From: Limnomonas spitsbergensis
Taxonomy: Eukaryota; Chlorophyta; Chlorophyceae; Chlamydomonadales
NCBI GenBank assembly: GCA_037349105.1
Contig: JAYJMM010000009.1
Location: 620,001 to 684,000, forward strand
DNA: 64,000 bases
Direction: 5' to 3'
A program made the translations under genes and the position numbers. The notes under the pieces were generated by a model. The model saw only the letters and a list, made by a program, of their open reading frames with translations. It did no database searches and was not told the origin of the DNA. This document shows, in pieces, positions 54,709-64,000 of this stretch; the stretch's first letter is position 1; the number at the start of each line of letters is the position of its first letter.

Positions 54709-54832
54709 CTTGTTGTGTCCAGTTGGAGAAGTGCCTCGTCAGTACAGCTGCAGCCTCGCCAAACCACCTGCACGGAGTTCACAGAAGCATGACATGCTTA
54801 TTTGTAACTCTGGTACCGTTAATATATATGGT

Positions 54833-54840
54833 CTTATATA
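54833..54840 (-). promoter_or_regulatory. Possible TATA box of the XRN2 gene
   Basis: The minus strand reads TATATAAG, a strong TATA-box match, about 125 nt upstream of the start codon. If used, transcription would begin near 54805 with a 5' UTR of about 100 nt. The region is A+T rich with other TATA-like strings, so this is tentative. Confidence 0.4.
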
Positions 54841-56020
54841 CCGGTATATGGTCTAGGTTTAATGCCATAGGGCATGGTCTTCAGATGGTAGTAACTTAGG
54901 AGGGGTTGCATGCGAGTGTTGGTAGATACGGTAATGGATCGCTAAGTTTATCAACTTAAACATGCCTGAGCTTGGTAATGTGCAGAAGTAAGAGATGCAT
55001 TGTTATGTACTCGCACAAAGCACAGAAATTCACAAGATCCAGAAATGCATGTTTGCGTCTGGATGATGTGCACATAGGCATGCACGCCATCCGGATGCTC
55101 AGGAGCTGGAGATGCCCAAGTGATGAGTTTGCACATGGTTTGAGAATGCGTGTGAAGTAGGAGGACTTGCAGGCATCAATGGACAGGCACCCTAGTGCCC
55201 CAAGCAACCTCATGCAAGCGGTATGCATGGGAAAACGGTTTGCAGGTCTGCCATGATTGGGACAAGTCCGAAATGCTATGCTGGCGGATCTCCATGCGGA
55301 GAGGGGTAGACGGGCGATCAACCTAGATCTGGCTGCTGCTATCGTGTAGATCCTCGTCTCGAACATACGAGTCCTCAAAATCCCCCGTAACAAGACCATC
55401 ATCGTGGAGACTGATTTAATAACATGCGTTATACAATCGTAATGAAACTTACGTTCAAAGGAGCCTGTGTGGTAGATGATGGTCGTAATCTATCGCAGAC
55501 GGGTCAGACGCTTCTAAGCGGAATGGATTGGGATTGAATTGTCAATAATATGTCGGTACAGCGAGGATGAATGCACGGAACCTAAGATCGTTAAGATTAG
55601 GACGGCTCGCTTGCTGTACATGTCAACATAGTATGGACGTTGAAAGTGTGGACTTCAGAGAAATATGGTTCGAAGGGCCATGTAAGGGCCATGTCTTCCA
55701 TGCATGCAAAAAACGGCGACGCGAAGATTGAAACGCCCCACCCCTTATACAGTCCTGCATTTAAAGGTGCAGCATCACAGCCGCACTGAAGCTGGTTCCC
55801 TAATAGTAGGGTCCTTAAGCTAAATTTTACCTACATCAAGGCCTAATGCCGGGATGGCGGGATGCCGTGTCAATGCAGGTTTGCTGCTTGTATCACCAAC
55901 CGATCAAGGTAGATTGACCAATCAAGTTTGGGTCCCAATCGGCCCAGATATGTATGGCTTCATAACAGTTTAGCACCCTACCAAAGGTATTATACTGTCA
56001 TATATGGGCCCATTATGGCA
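54841..56020. other. Divergent spacer, XRN2 side
   Basis: Unique, moderately A+T-rich DNA with no convincing exon. Nothing beyond short open frames; no tRNA seen. Confidence 0.4.
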
Positions 56021-56024
56021 ATCG

Positions 56025-57090
56025 TGCACCGGCAGCACCGGCTGTACAGCAAGACAGCCCGCTGATGGCGGCCGACATCCAGCTCGAGTTCAGACAGAGC
56101 CTTTGAAAGTGCTAATGGCCATTTATGATAATTGCAAGGTGCCTTGGAGGAGCAGGGGTGAGGAACGGCTATTACCACACTGTGCCAGCCAACGGCTGAC
56201 TGACCCACAGGCTACAGCCGCAACCTAGATAGGCAGCACAGCAAGACAGCCCACTCATGGCCGCAGCCATGGCGGCCGACATGGAGCTCGCTGTCAGACA
56301 GGGCACCGGAGGGTGCAATTGGTGCAGTGAATTGCTAGGTGCCTTGCCGGAGCTGGGATTAGCCGTTCCTAAACTGCGTCAGACAGCAACTGACCTACAG
56401 CCGCTGCCTGTCAGAGAGGTGCTAGCGCTAGTTGATGCAGCGTACGAGCGGGCGCAGCTGGATGCAGCTGGCAGAGGGGATCCCAGAGATCCTGCCAATG
56501 AACACAGGTCTGCGGCCGCCTACCGCACCTGGTTTTAGTCTACGGCGGGCGCCGTGTTGGCGCAGGCCAGGGGCCGCACCAGTCGAAGGGAGTGTGCTTG
56601 CACGTGCACAAACTTAAGGCTGCGGCTCGGCGCCATCAGCACGGCTGACACTCGAGGACGGCGCAGCGTTCAGCGTGACGGACGGTTGTTGAGGAGGTTG
56701 GACGCTTTGTTGAGGCCTAGATTTGTTGTTTTTCTTTGCCTTCTTGGGCAATAGGCTTGAGAGGGGCATCGATACTTCGGGCTGCCTTTTCTGTTTGGGG
56801 GGGGGGGGTATTTCTTTCTCCTTTGTGTCCTCCCCTTCTTTCCCTCTTACCTTCAGTTTCTTTTCTTCCAACGGGACAGTTGGCAACCCACGCGGCCGAG
56901 CCTTTTCTAGCAGGGCCCAGAGGTGTAATGTCATTGACCTAGTTAGGTGCCCACCTTTATGAGCAGGGCCCAGAGGTGTTTAGTCATTGACCTGTCACAG
57001 GAGTCCCCCCCCCCTGCCCTTTTGCCAGTGGACCGCCGGGAGGACCCCAGGGATCCTAACACCGAGCACAGGTCTGTGGCTGCCTAAGGA
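56025..57090 (+). CDS. Uncertain 93-residue ORF (56257-56538) in a partly duplicated block
   Basis: The frame MAAAMAADMELAVRQGTG ... LGLAVPKLRQTATDL ... REVLALVDAAYERAQL ... RGDPRDPANEHRSAAA is protein-like and ends at TAG. I do not recognise it. About 56030-56225 is a decayed duplicate of 56230-56405, and 57035-57085 duplicates its 3' part (GATCCTAACACCGAGCACAGG against GATCCTGCCAATGAACACAGG). It may be a mobile-element remnant or an exon with edge copies like those in the other genes. Confidence 0.3.
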
Positions 57091-57735
57091 TCCTCGTTGC
57101 GCTGTCATGCCAGGAGCTGCACTAGTCAACTAAGGGCACAAATATCGCGATTAGACCGTATGAGGTACGAGGCATTATGCACTAGGCATTCGTCCTGTTG
57201 TTCATTTTTTCATGGCTGGGTTTTAGGCTTCGAACTCCAGGTAGAATCAGGTTATAGGTTTCAGGTTCCAATTCGGACTTGTAGGCAACTAGAGGGTTCG
57301 CGTGTGCTCACATGTGCACAACACTGTTTGCCTGACCTTTGCATTCTTGTTGTTTGGTGGGTGAACTTGCTAGCCAGTATTTTTTGTATTCCCTCCCAAA
57401 CGGTTAGGTAGACGCCCACGCGGCCGAGCTTCTTGTGCAAGGCCCAGATGTGTAACGTCTCTCATTGAGGGCTGCAACTCGATGTAGTCAGCACAGCCAA
57501 CACAAGCGAACGGTACACTGGTACAGCGGTCCCTTACCTTTCGTTGCACTCTTGGTTTCTTACTTCACTGAAGTGCCCAACTGCTTTTGTTTCCCAGCCT
57601 GTTGTCTGTCTGGCTTCAGTCCCCCTTTTTTCTTGCCTTCTATTCCCCGACCCTCTTTATCTTCCTTCTCAACCGATTAGTCGGGTGCCCACGTAGCCGA
57701 GCTTTTTGACACGGGATTTTAGGTCAATAACGTTA
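56865..57735. repeat. Scattered ends of the GGCCGAGC...GGGCCCAGAGGTGTAA family
   Basis: CCACGCGGCCGAGCCTTTTC then GGGCCCAGAGGTGTAATGTC at 56890-56935, a second GGGCCCAGAGGTGT at 56967, CCACGCGGCCGAGCTTCTTG at 57417-57440 and CCACGTAGCCGAGCTTTTT at 57688-57710 are all ends of the element family complete at 57723-58009. Another end is near 7165-7200. Confidence 0.7.
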
Positions 57736-58009
57736 CACCTCTGGGCCCGCTGAAAGCTCGGCCGCGTGGGCGCCCAACTGTTCAGAAGGGAGTAAAGAAG
57801 GATCTAAAAGGAAGAGAGGGGAAAAGGGACAAAAGGAGAGGCCGGGAAGGCAAAGAAGACCAAGCCCAACGCGGGATCATAGGTGTAACGTCGTACTTTC
57901 CTTTACTGTCTAACCAGCCTAGTTTAGTTCCTTCTTTACTTCCTTCAGAACAGTTGGGCGCCCACGCGGCCGAGCTTTGAGCGGGCCCAGAGGTGTAACG
58001 TTATTGACA
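57723..58009. mobile_element. Non-autonomous element with about 87-bp terminal inverted repeats
   Basis: The arms 57723-57809 and 57923-58009 are inverted copies, more than 90% identical, starting GTCAATAACGTTACACCTC then TGGGCCCGCT and containing GCTCGGCCGCGTGGGCGCCC. The central 110 bp is purine-rich. No coding capacity. A target duplication was not resolved (possibly only AG). The same ends occur at least six times in the window. Confidence 0.8.
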
Positions 58010-58149
58010 GTCTAACCAGCCAGTTGGACGTGGCTGAGACTTTTCAGCAGGGCCCAGAGGTGGCAATTCGTGGGAATGCTATCAAAAAAAGCCTGGATAA
58101 GCGGGCCAACATTTTTTGCGTATAGTCAATGACAGAGCACCTCGGTTAT

Positions 58150-58305
58150 CTACCATGTCAACATGCACATCTGCCTTGCATGAAGAAGTAGAAGTAGCCT
58201 GCTAGGCTACTGAACACTGTAGATAGCAGCATTCATCCTCTACCATGTTAGTTAACATGTGCATCTGCCTTGCATGAAGTACCCTGCTAGGCTACTGAAC
58301 ACTGA
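58150..58305. repeat. Direct duplication of about 90 bp
   Basis: CTCTACCATGT...GCATCTGCCTTGCATGAAG...CCTGCTAGGCTACTGAACACTG occurs at about 58150-58220 and 58235-58305. Non-coding; it lies in the spacer before gene D. Confidence 0.85.
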
Positions 58306-58890
58306 GCTAGAGCCCTGCACAACAAAAAGTCTCTTGATTTCTGAAGCCTTCCCTTGCCTGGCTGAGGCTACTGAGGTGTGGCTGACCAGCGTCCTGGTAT
58401 GCACAGCCTTTATAAATGTGATTGCGTTCGAAAGGATAACACTTCGGATCTGCGGAATCTCCCCGATATACCCACAACCACAAGCAACCTGCTGCTACTT
58501 AAGCAGCTTCCTGCAATGCTCGAGTCACTAAGTAAGCGCTTGGCTCGTGTCACCCTCATGTATGTAGTGGTGCCGGTCAAAGGCCGTAACTTTTTGCTCG
58601 CGTACCAACCTGACGTCGGGAATATTCTCTCGAGCCAATGTGGCAAAACCCCAAAATATACGGTTTTGTGGTGACTGTGCGTGGTGCCGGAGATGTGCGT
58701 GATGCCGGAGATCCGAAGTAATACCATGGTACCACTCCACGTGAAATGCGTGCATGAGTGTATGTCTGGCATCATATTATTCATTTCGTCTCCAGCTCAG
58801 GCCATATTCCCTCTTGCTGCATACTTTCCGTTTCGCTTCTTGAGCAGATTTGCAGTGCATCGGTATTCTCCGCCACATTCCAATATTGAA

Positions 58891-59002
58891 ATGACCCCTT
58901 CCGCAATGCGTCAAACGGATTCCGCCGCGGTGCCCAACCTGGGTCGGCACATCGCAGATCGACTCGTGGAGATCGGTTGTGACACCGCTTTTGGAGTTCC
59001 AG
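58891..59002 (+). CDS. PDC: PDC exon 1
   Basis: Residues 1-38. It ends GCDTAFGVP plus one base; the next exon supplies GDFN. The only boundary that keeps GVPGDFN is CCAG before GCATGT, a GC-AG intron. An open reading frame extends upstream but is not conserved-looking. Confidence 0.88.
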
Positions 59003-62000
59003 GCATGTTCAATCATTGATAAGGGTTCTGTGCAGCGCTCTCTGGTGCAGCAGTGGTCTTAGGAGGTGAAATCCCCCCAACGCCAACCTCATGATCCCGT
59101 CATGCTTGATATTTTTGGCAACGCATCATGCACGGCGGACAACCACGAACGCCGTCCGTGGTTGTCCGCCGTGCACGGACAGCTACCATGCAGCTCGTCA
59201 GATGGGCTTCCGCTATTCTTTCGTTGTGCATGATCATATTCTAGTCTGCTGCTGGCCTGTTTTAAAGTGCACACGCCGGTTGAATGAAACAAATCGTCTG
59301 TGCACGCGGCTCTGCAAGCTTTTAGTTCCTGCGCTAACTACGACGGATACCGACCACGCAACGTCCGTGCGAGGCGTTTTCTCGCACTCCATCACTTGCT
59401 TTCTAGTGCGAAAATTGCGGCTGCATCATTTTGCATCTCTCATTCCCCTTCGATCCCACTCTGCGTCTCGCTTGCTGGGTCTCAACCCTTCATCTCCCGG
59501 ACGAGCAGGTAAGTACGGTACATATTATTGTCCAGGACAACATGAAGTCCATGACCTGCTAGCATACCCTTATGACTCCGATAATTGTTGAAACTTTAAC
59601 GTTTATAAATAATCTCATTTGATGCATGGGACAGGTTCCCGAAAAGCGGTGCCAGGTACTAAACAAGCTAGGACCGCGAGCGAACAAACAGGGCCCTCCA
59701 TGGGCAAGTAATCAGCACGCCATGCTGCCTCGTCCACTTCCTCACCCCCTGCTACCCCTGCTCAGATAGTTCTTTTAGTGCGCACCAGACCTGTCCTTTC
59801 GGCAGGCTGCAAGGCAGCCACAGCTGGGACGATATAGACCCGAGCTTAATCCGCCAAGAGCTGGCTGCCCCTGCAGCAGGGCATGCTGCGTTAGGCCCCT
59901 TCGATTGCAGGTTGTTATATATACCGTAGCTGAATTGTAGCTGAATCACCATCAACGTAGTGATGACACTGTCACTGTGCATCAATTTTTCACCGACCTC
60001 CCAGCCGGCAAGTTGCACTGGTCAAAGCCACCCACTGGTATCTCCCCAGCAAGAGCACATACAACCAGTCAAAAACCAACTTTGCCTTTGGCCGATTCAA
60101 GGAAGCAGTCAACAACGAAGCCAGCCTATTTATCGGCTGTCCTGTTGCGGCTTTTGACCAGGCAAAGCAAGAAAACTACGCCCCGCAGGGGCGTAAGGTT
60201 AAAGGAAACAGCGCAGGATGGGCCTAGGCCGCATCCGCGCCGTCAATTTATCCTTTGATCATGCACCCAGGTCCCCCTCAGGCGTCTTGAACCTGAGGCG
60301 GTCGTACCAGCAGGGCCGATGCCGCAATGTTCCATTAACCTTCACGCTCCTGTGGGGTGTAGCATTTATTTCTTCCTTTCTTCCTGTACCAGCAGCTCGC
60401 CAAGCCGGAGCTGTGAATGTTACCCTACTGCAACAATCGCAATGCAGGCTATGCCGCAGACTTCACATTCCTTCAATCATCTCCTGTGAGATTTCCTTTG
60501 GATCCCCTCCCCTCCCTATCAGGCCACTTCAACCGAATGCGGTTGTACCAGTAGCTCGCCAAGCCCGAGACGAGAATGGTCTGCAGCTACAACAAGCGGA
60601 ATGCGGGATACACCGCAGACTTCATTTTTTCAAGAAGCTCTTGTGAATCCCCTCCTCCCTCCCCCTCAGGGGACTTCAACCTGATGCTGGACCAGCAGCT
60701 CACACAGCTCGAGCTGGGAATGGTCCAATGCTGCATCAAGCGCAATGCAGCCCCCCCCCTCCCTCCCTCTTAGGGGACTTCAACCTGCTGCTGTTGGATC
60801 AGCTGCTCAAGAAGCCTGAGCTGTAACGGTTATGCAGCTGCAACAAGCGCAAGGCGGGATATGCTGCAGATTTCTGCAATGCACTCCTGTGATAGTGTCA
60901 TCCCCTCCCTTTCTCGGGGGACTTCAACCTACTCCTGTTGGACCAGCTGCTCTCCAAGCTGGAATTGGTCTGGGGCTGCAAGAAATGCGGGACATGCCGC
61001 AGACTGAGCTCCTGTGTATGCTCTTACCCTCCCTGTCAGGGGACTTCACCCCGTCCTGCTCGACCAGCTGCTCACCAAGCCTGAGCTGGAATGCGCCGCT
61101 GCAAAATACATTTCTTCTACAAGCTCCTATACCCCCCTCCTCCCTTCCCTCCCTGTCAGGGGATTTCAACCTGCTGCTGCTTGACCAGCTGCTCACAAAG
61201 CCCGAGTTGGAAATGGTCTGGTGTTGCAACGAGCTGAACGCGGGATACGCCGCAGATGGCTTTGCTCGTAAGCGCGGCATTGGCTGCTGCGTCGTCACGT
61301 TCTGTGTCGGTGGTCTTAGCGCGCTCAATGCGGTGAGCAGGGGGATGGAGGTGCAAAGGGAGTCAACCAAAGAGCGCTGGTACTTCTTAGCTTTTGACAA
61401 CATTGGCAGCAAGCGCGGCATTGGCTGCTGCTGCGTCACGTTCTGTGTCGGTGGATTTAGCGTGCTGAATGCGGTAGGTGGGGGCATAGAGGTGCAAAGG
61501 GTGTCACCCACTGAGCGCTCTTACTTTTAAGCTTTGGAAATATTGGCAGCAAGCGTGGCATTGGCTGCTGCTGCGTCATGTTCTGTGTCGGTGGCCTTAG
61601 CGCGCTCAATGCGGTGAGTGGGGGCATGGAGGTGCGAAGGGTGTCACCCACTGAGCGCTCTTACTTTTAAGCTTTTGAAAATATTGGCAGCAAGCGTGGC
61701 ATTGGCTGCTGCTGCGTCATGTTCTGTGTCGGTGGCTTTAGCGTGCTGAATGCGGTGAGTGGGGGCATAGAGGCACAAAGCATTTTACAAGATGTACAAG
61801 ACAGCACGCGTGGCATTGGCTGCTGCTGCGTCATGTTCCATGTTGGTGGCTGAAGCGCATTGAATGCGGTGAAAGAGAGGCGGTGAAAGGAGTCTTCCTT
61901 CAGAAGCGCAAAGGGCACACTATTGGTGAGTGCAGTGTGTGAGGCCTTGGTCATTGCTTAGGGTCCAGGGTTAACATTCAGTCATGCTGAATTCTGAAAG

Positions 62001-62801
62001 AAGTTATAGGGGCCTCAAGAAACAGGTTGGGGTTGTGATTTGCAGGTTCACGGCGAAGGGTCCAGCGTGCTGTATGCGTGCTGTATGCGGTAATTAGGGC
62101 CTCAAGAAACAGGTGATTATTGTAAGTTGGAGGTTAAGGGCTTAGGGTGCAGTGTGTTGGATGCAGTAACCAGGGCCTCAAGTCACCGGCTACGTGTGAA
62201 GCTTGTGGGTTCTACGCTAAGGATTTAGCATTAAGTATGCTGGATACGATATGTAGGGCTTTGGTAACGATTTAGGGTTTAAGGTTGAGATTCAAGCGCA
62301 CCGAACCGCCTTAGTATGGCCTGGATCCGCCACGGACTGTGTCCTGCAGCCATTATAATACGCTGATATTGTGTGCACAAAGCTTGCCAGGCCGTGACCC
62401 CCCTGGCCCGCAGTAGCTGGCTCTTGCATTGAAGGAACCTTCTAGCAGCTCTATGCCCCCCTGGCCCTTCCCCCTTCATAATATGCTGGTGTCGTGGACC
62501 TGAAGCCTGCCAGGCCGTGACCCCTCGTCTGCGGTTGCTGGTGCATGCGCTGGTGGCACCATTCAGCCGTAACATGCGCCCCCTATTCTGCAGCTGGTCT
62601 CCACAATTGACGTCACCTCCAACCACTCCACACTTGCCACAGGTTGCCGGGGCTTATGCTGAAGACCTGCCCTTGATCATAATCTCCGGTGGACCCAACT
62701 CGAATGACTTCCTTGCGAATCATGTGTTGCATCACACCACTGGTTGTGCCTCCGACTATGGGCAGCAGCATAACTGCTTCAGGGAAGTCACTTGCCACCA
62801 G
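58891..62801 (+). CDS. PDC: Gene D: pyruvate decarboxylase, exons 1-3 (3' part off the right edge)
   Basis: The enzyme converts pyruvate to acetaldehyde and CO2 using thiamine diphosphate and feeds ethanol fermentation, normally in the cytosol. Exons are 58891-59002, 61160-61332 and 62643-62801 (148 codons, all in frame). The N-terminus [20 protein letters not shown] leads into [22 protein letters not shown], then [58 protein letters not shown] and NHVLHHTTG. The cofactor-activating Glu (in [11 protein letters not shown], residue 62) and the His-His pair (125-126) are present. The family is usually 560-600 residues, so about three quarters lies beyond the window. Met at 58891 is chosen; a Met at 58906 is possible. 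Intron 1 would need a GC donor (CCAG, GCATGT). Confidence 0.93.
59003..60270. other. PDC intron 1, first part: hairpin and dispersed repeat
   Basis: It contains a perfect 19-bp inverted repeat (59129-59147 and 59157-59175, 9-nt loop), a dispersed repeat (about 59770-59970) loosely related to 1670-1830 with GTAGCTGAATTGTAGCTGAA, and the 60165-60243 partner of the repeat at the left end of the window. No exon seen. Confidence 0.6.
60275..61130 (+). repeat. Seven decayed copies of PDC exon 2 acceptor half
   Basis: Copies begin at about 60280, 60385, 60518, 60668, 60770, 60915 and 61038, each with (in the better ones) TCAG or TTAG then GGGGACTTCAACCTG and codons resembling [29 protein letters not shown]. 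Several have stops or frameshifts (TAG after RLYQ; TAA after KKPEL). The copied stretch reaches about 110 nt into the exon, including the cofactor-Glu region in some. One has lost the AG (TCTCGGGGGAC at 60913). Confidence 0.95.
61160..61332 (+). CDS. PDC: PDC exon 2
   Basis: Residues 38-95, [56 protein letters not shown]. The acceptor is CCTGTCAG and the donor GTGAGC. Only this copy has both splice sites and a full frame. Confidence 0.95.
61390..61900 (+). repeat. Four donor-half copies of PDC exon 2
   Basis: A unit of about 140-150 bp beginning AGCGYGGCATTGGCTGCTG then CTGCGTCAYGTTCTGTGTC recurs at about 61410, 61550, 61693 and 61808. It carries codons [19 protein letters not shown], the donor GTGAGTGGG or GTAGGTGGG and about 75 nt of intron (GAGGTGCAAAGGGTGTCACCC). 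The distal copy has lost most intron similarity. Confidence 0.95.
61901..62390. other. PDC intron 2, middle
   Basis: Loose repeats of GGGCCTCAAGAAACAGG / GGGCCTCAAGTCACCGG (about 62010, 62098, 62168), GTGCTGTATGCGGT and degenerate TTTAGGGTTTAAGG text. No exon. Confidence 0.6.
62340..62550 (+). repeat. Two acceptor-edge copies of PDC exon 3
   Basis: GCCAGGCCGTGACCCCCCTGG then CCCGCAGTAGCTGGCTC (about 62390-62425) and GCCAGGCCGTGACCCCTCG then TCTGCGGTTGCTGGTGCATGC (about 62508-62545) resemble CACAG, GTTGCCGGGGCTTATGC at exon 3. Preceding AATATGCTGGTGTCGTG-like text is also duplicated. Confidence 0.7.
62643..62801 (+). CDS. PDC: PDC exon 3
   Basis: Residues 96-148, [44 protein letters not shown]. 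The acceptor is GCCACAG and the donor GTGCGA, phase 0 on both sides. Confidence 0.95.
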
Positions 62802-62805
62802 GTGC

Positions 62806-63520
62806 GAGCAGGGCGGGTGGGGGGCTAGAGAAGCGTGGGAGCAGGGAAGGAGCAGGGCGAGTGGGGGGCTAGAGAAGCGTGGGAGCAGGGAAGGAGCAGG
62901 GCGGGTGGGGGGTGGGGGGAGGAGTAGTCCTCTGCTGCAAAAGATGTGCATAAGCAGGAGTGAAAGCGAAACGTTTTGGCGGAATCTTCTCGCAGCAGAG
63001 GAGGGTCGTTGAAAATAGGGAGGAGACGGGCGGGTGTGGGGCAAGTGCGGCGAGGGAGCGGGGAAGGAGCAGGATGGGTCTGGGGCGGGAGGACAAGGAT
63101 GTGTGCTGTACCACACCCCAGGATGGGTCTGGGGCGGGAGGACAAGGATGTGTGCTGTACCACACCACAGGATGGGTCTGGGGCGGGAGGACAAGGATGT
63201 GTGCTGTACCACACCCCAGGATGGGTCTGGGGCGGGAGGACAAGGATGTGTGCTGTACCACACCCCAGGATGGGTCTGGGGCGGGAGGACAAGGATGTGT
63301 GCTGTACCACACCACAGGATGGGTCTGGGGCGGGAGGACAAGGATGTGTGCTGTACCACACCACAGGATGGGTCTGGGGCGGGAGGACAAGGATGTGTGC
63401 TGTACCACACCACAGGATGGGTCTGGGGCGGGAGGACAAGGATGTGTGCTGTACCACACCACAGGATGGGTCTGGGGCGGGAGGACAAGGATGTGTGCTG
63501 TACCACACCACAGGTGGGGT
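62806..63520 (+). repeat. PDC intron 3: 53-bp and 49-bp minisatellites
   Basis: 62806-62915 has about two and a half copies of GAGCAGGGCGRGTGGGGGG then CTAGAGAAGCGTGGGAGCAG just after the exon 3 donor. 63072-63515 has about nine copies of a 49-bp unit (GGATGGGTCTGGGGCGGGAG, GACAAGGATGTGTGCTGTAC, CACACCAC). Long open frames on both strands are repeat artefacts. Confidence 0.93.
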
Positions 63521-64000
63521 GTTTTTAGCTGTACCATTCCCCGGGCCAGGACTCCAACTATGGGGATTGGATAGCAACTCAGATGCTTTTTTAGGTAGGA
63601 TGAGCGGAACAAAAGCGAGGCAGGAGAAGGCCTGAAGGGGACTGGGAGGGGTGGGAGGAGGTAAGGAGCGGGGCGGGAGCAGGGTGGGAGGGGGAGGGGG
63701 GGAAGTGGGATGGAGTGGGAAGGGGTAGGGTAGGAGTGAGTGGGACGAGCGGGACAAAGTGGGGCAGGAGGATGGGGGAGGGGATCAACTGCAGGCCAGG
63801 AGGTGGGCGGGAGGGTGGTAAGAGCAGGGCAGGAGGAGGGGGGGAGGGAGGGGGTGGGGGGGGAGAGAGAAGGGCAAGACCGGGGACTCGAACATAAACT
63901 TAAACACCAAGTTAAACAATAACAATGACTTCTTCTCAACAAAGGTGTGAATAACAATATGTTAACCTTCTTTGGTTCTGGGTTGCAGTGTGTCATTCAG
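63521..64000. other. Right edge, PDC intron 3 continuing
   Basis: A G-rich GTGGGAGGGGGAGG-type tract to 63880, then A+T-rich unique DNA to the edge. No further PDC exon (expected to continue with the residues after CHQ) could be found. Confidence 0.5.

Noticed and set aside
54709..54775. Upstream coding extension of XRN2 (frame WFGEAAAVLTRHF)
   Set aside because: It is out of frame with the ATG that gives the family's exact N-terminus; treated as 5' UTR.
60275..61900. PDC exon 2 copies as mutually exclusive exons
   Set aside because: The upstream copies lack donors and the downstream copies lack acceptors; several have stops, frameshifts or lost AG.
63525..63600. Next PDC exon after the 49-bp array
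   Set aside because: The frame (AVPFPGPGLQLWGLD) does not resemble the PDC sequence expected after the third exon.
62613..63996. Large plus- and minus-strand ORFs over the 49-bp minisatellite
   Set aside because: Open in several frames on both strands because the unit lacks stops; no conserved motif.

Overview
The window looks like nuclear DNA of a green alga (Chlorophyta or a close relative). The evidence is: spliced genes with GT-AG introns; plant-type telomere-like TTTAGGG motifs scattered through non-coding DNA; a XRN2/RAT1-type exoribonuclease; and a pyruvate decarboxylase, an enzyme known from fermenting green algae. I cannot name the species. All protein identifications come from recognising conserved motifs by eye; no database search was run. 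Layout: gene A runs on the minus strand from 3267 off the left edge (two exons seen, unknown protein). Gene B runs on the plus strand from 3648 to 7969 (six exons, about 386 residues, unknown protein with a C-terminal membrane segment). Genes A and B start head to head about 380 bp apart. A 2.8 kb repeat-rich spacer separates gene B from gene C, which converges on it. Gene C is a complete XRN2-like 5'-3' exoribonuclease on the minus strand (54708 to 10758). I reconstruct 24 coding exons that join in frame to 1,248 codons, so only about 3.7 kb of a 44 kb locus is coding. After a 4.2 kb divergent spacer with dispersed repeats, gene D on the plus strand (from 58891) encodes the N-terminal third of pyruvate decarboxylase (three exons) and leaves the window on the right. 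The striking feature is what fills the introns. In 19 of the 23 XRN introns, and in introns of the other three genes, tandem or scattered copies of the ADJACENT exon edge together with its splice site are present. Acceptor-side copies carry the pyrimidine tract, the AG and the first codons of the downstream exon. Donor-side copies carry the last codons of the upstream exon, the GT and the start of the intron. Copy number runs from one decayed copy to about 157 copies in a 13 kb satellite (16572-29580) made from the start of XRN exon 21. The true exon always sits at the exon-proximal end of the array, and the most decayed copies lie at the distal end. This suggests a recurrent process that amplifies exon-intron junctions into introns and leaves dozens to hundreds of decoy splice sites, which an exon-definition mode of splicing could ignore. 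Other arrays (12, 13, 17, 20, 37, 39, 49 and 70 bp units) show no clear exon origin; several contain telomere-like GGGTTTAGGG. A hAT-like MITE with perfect 8-bp target duplications (5657-5913), a second terminal-inverted-repeat element (57723-58009) and a few dispersed repeats complete the window. No tRNA, rRNA or CRISPR array was seen.
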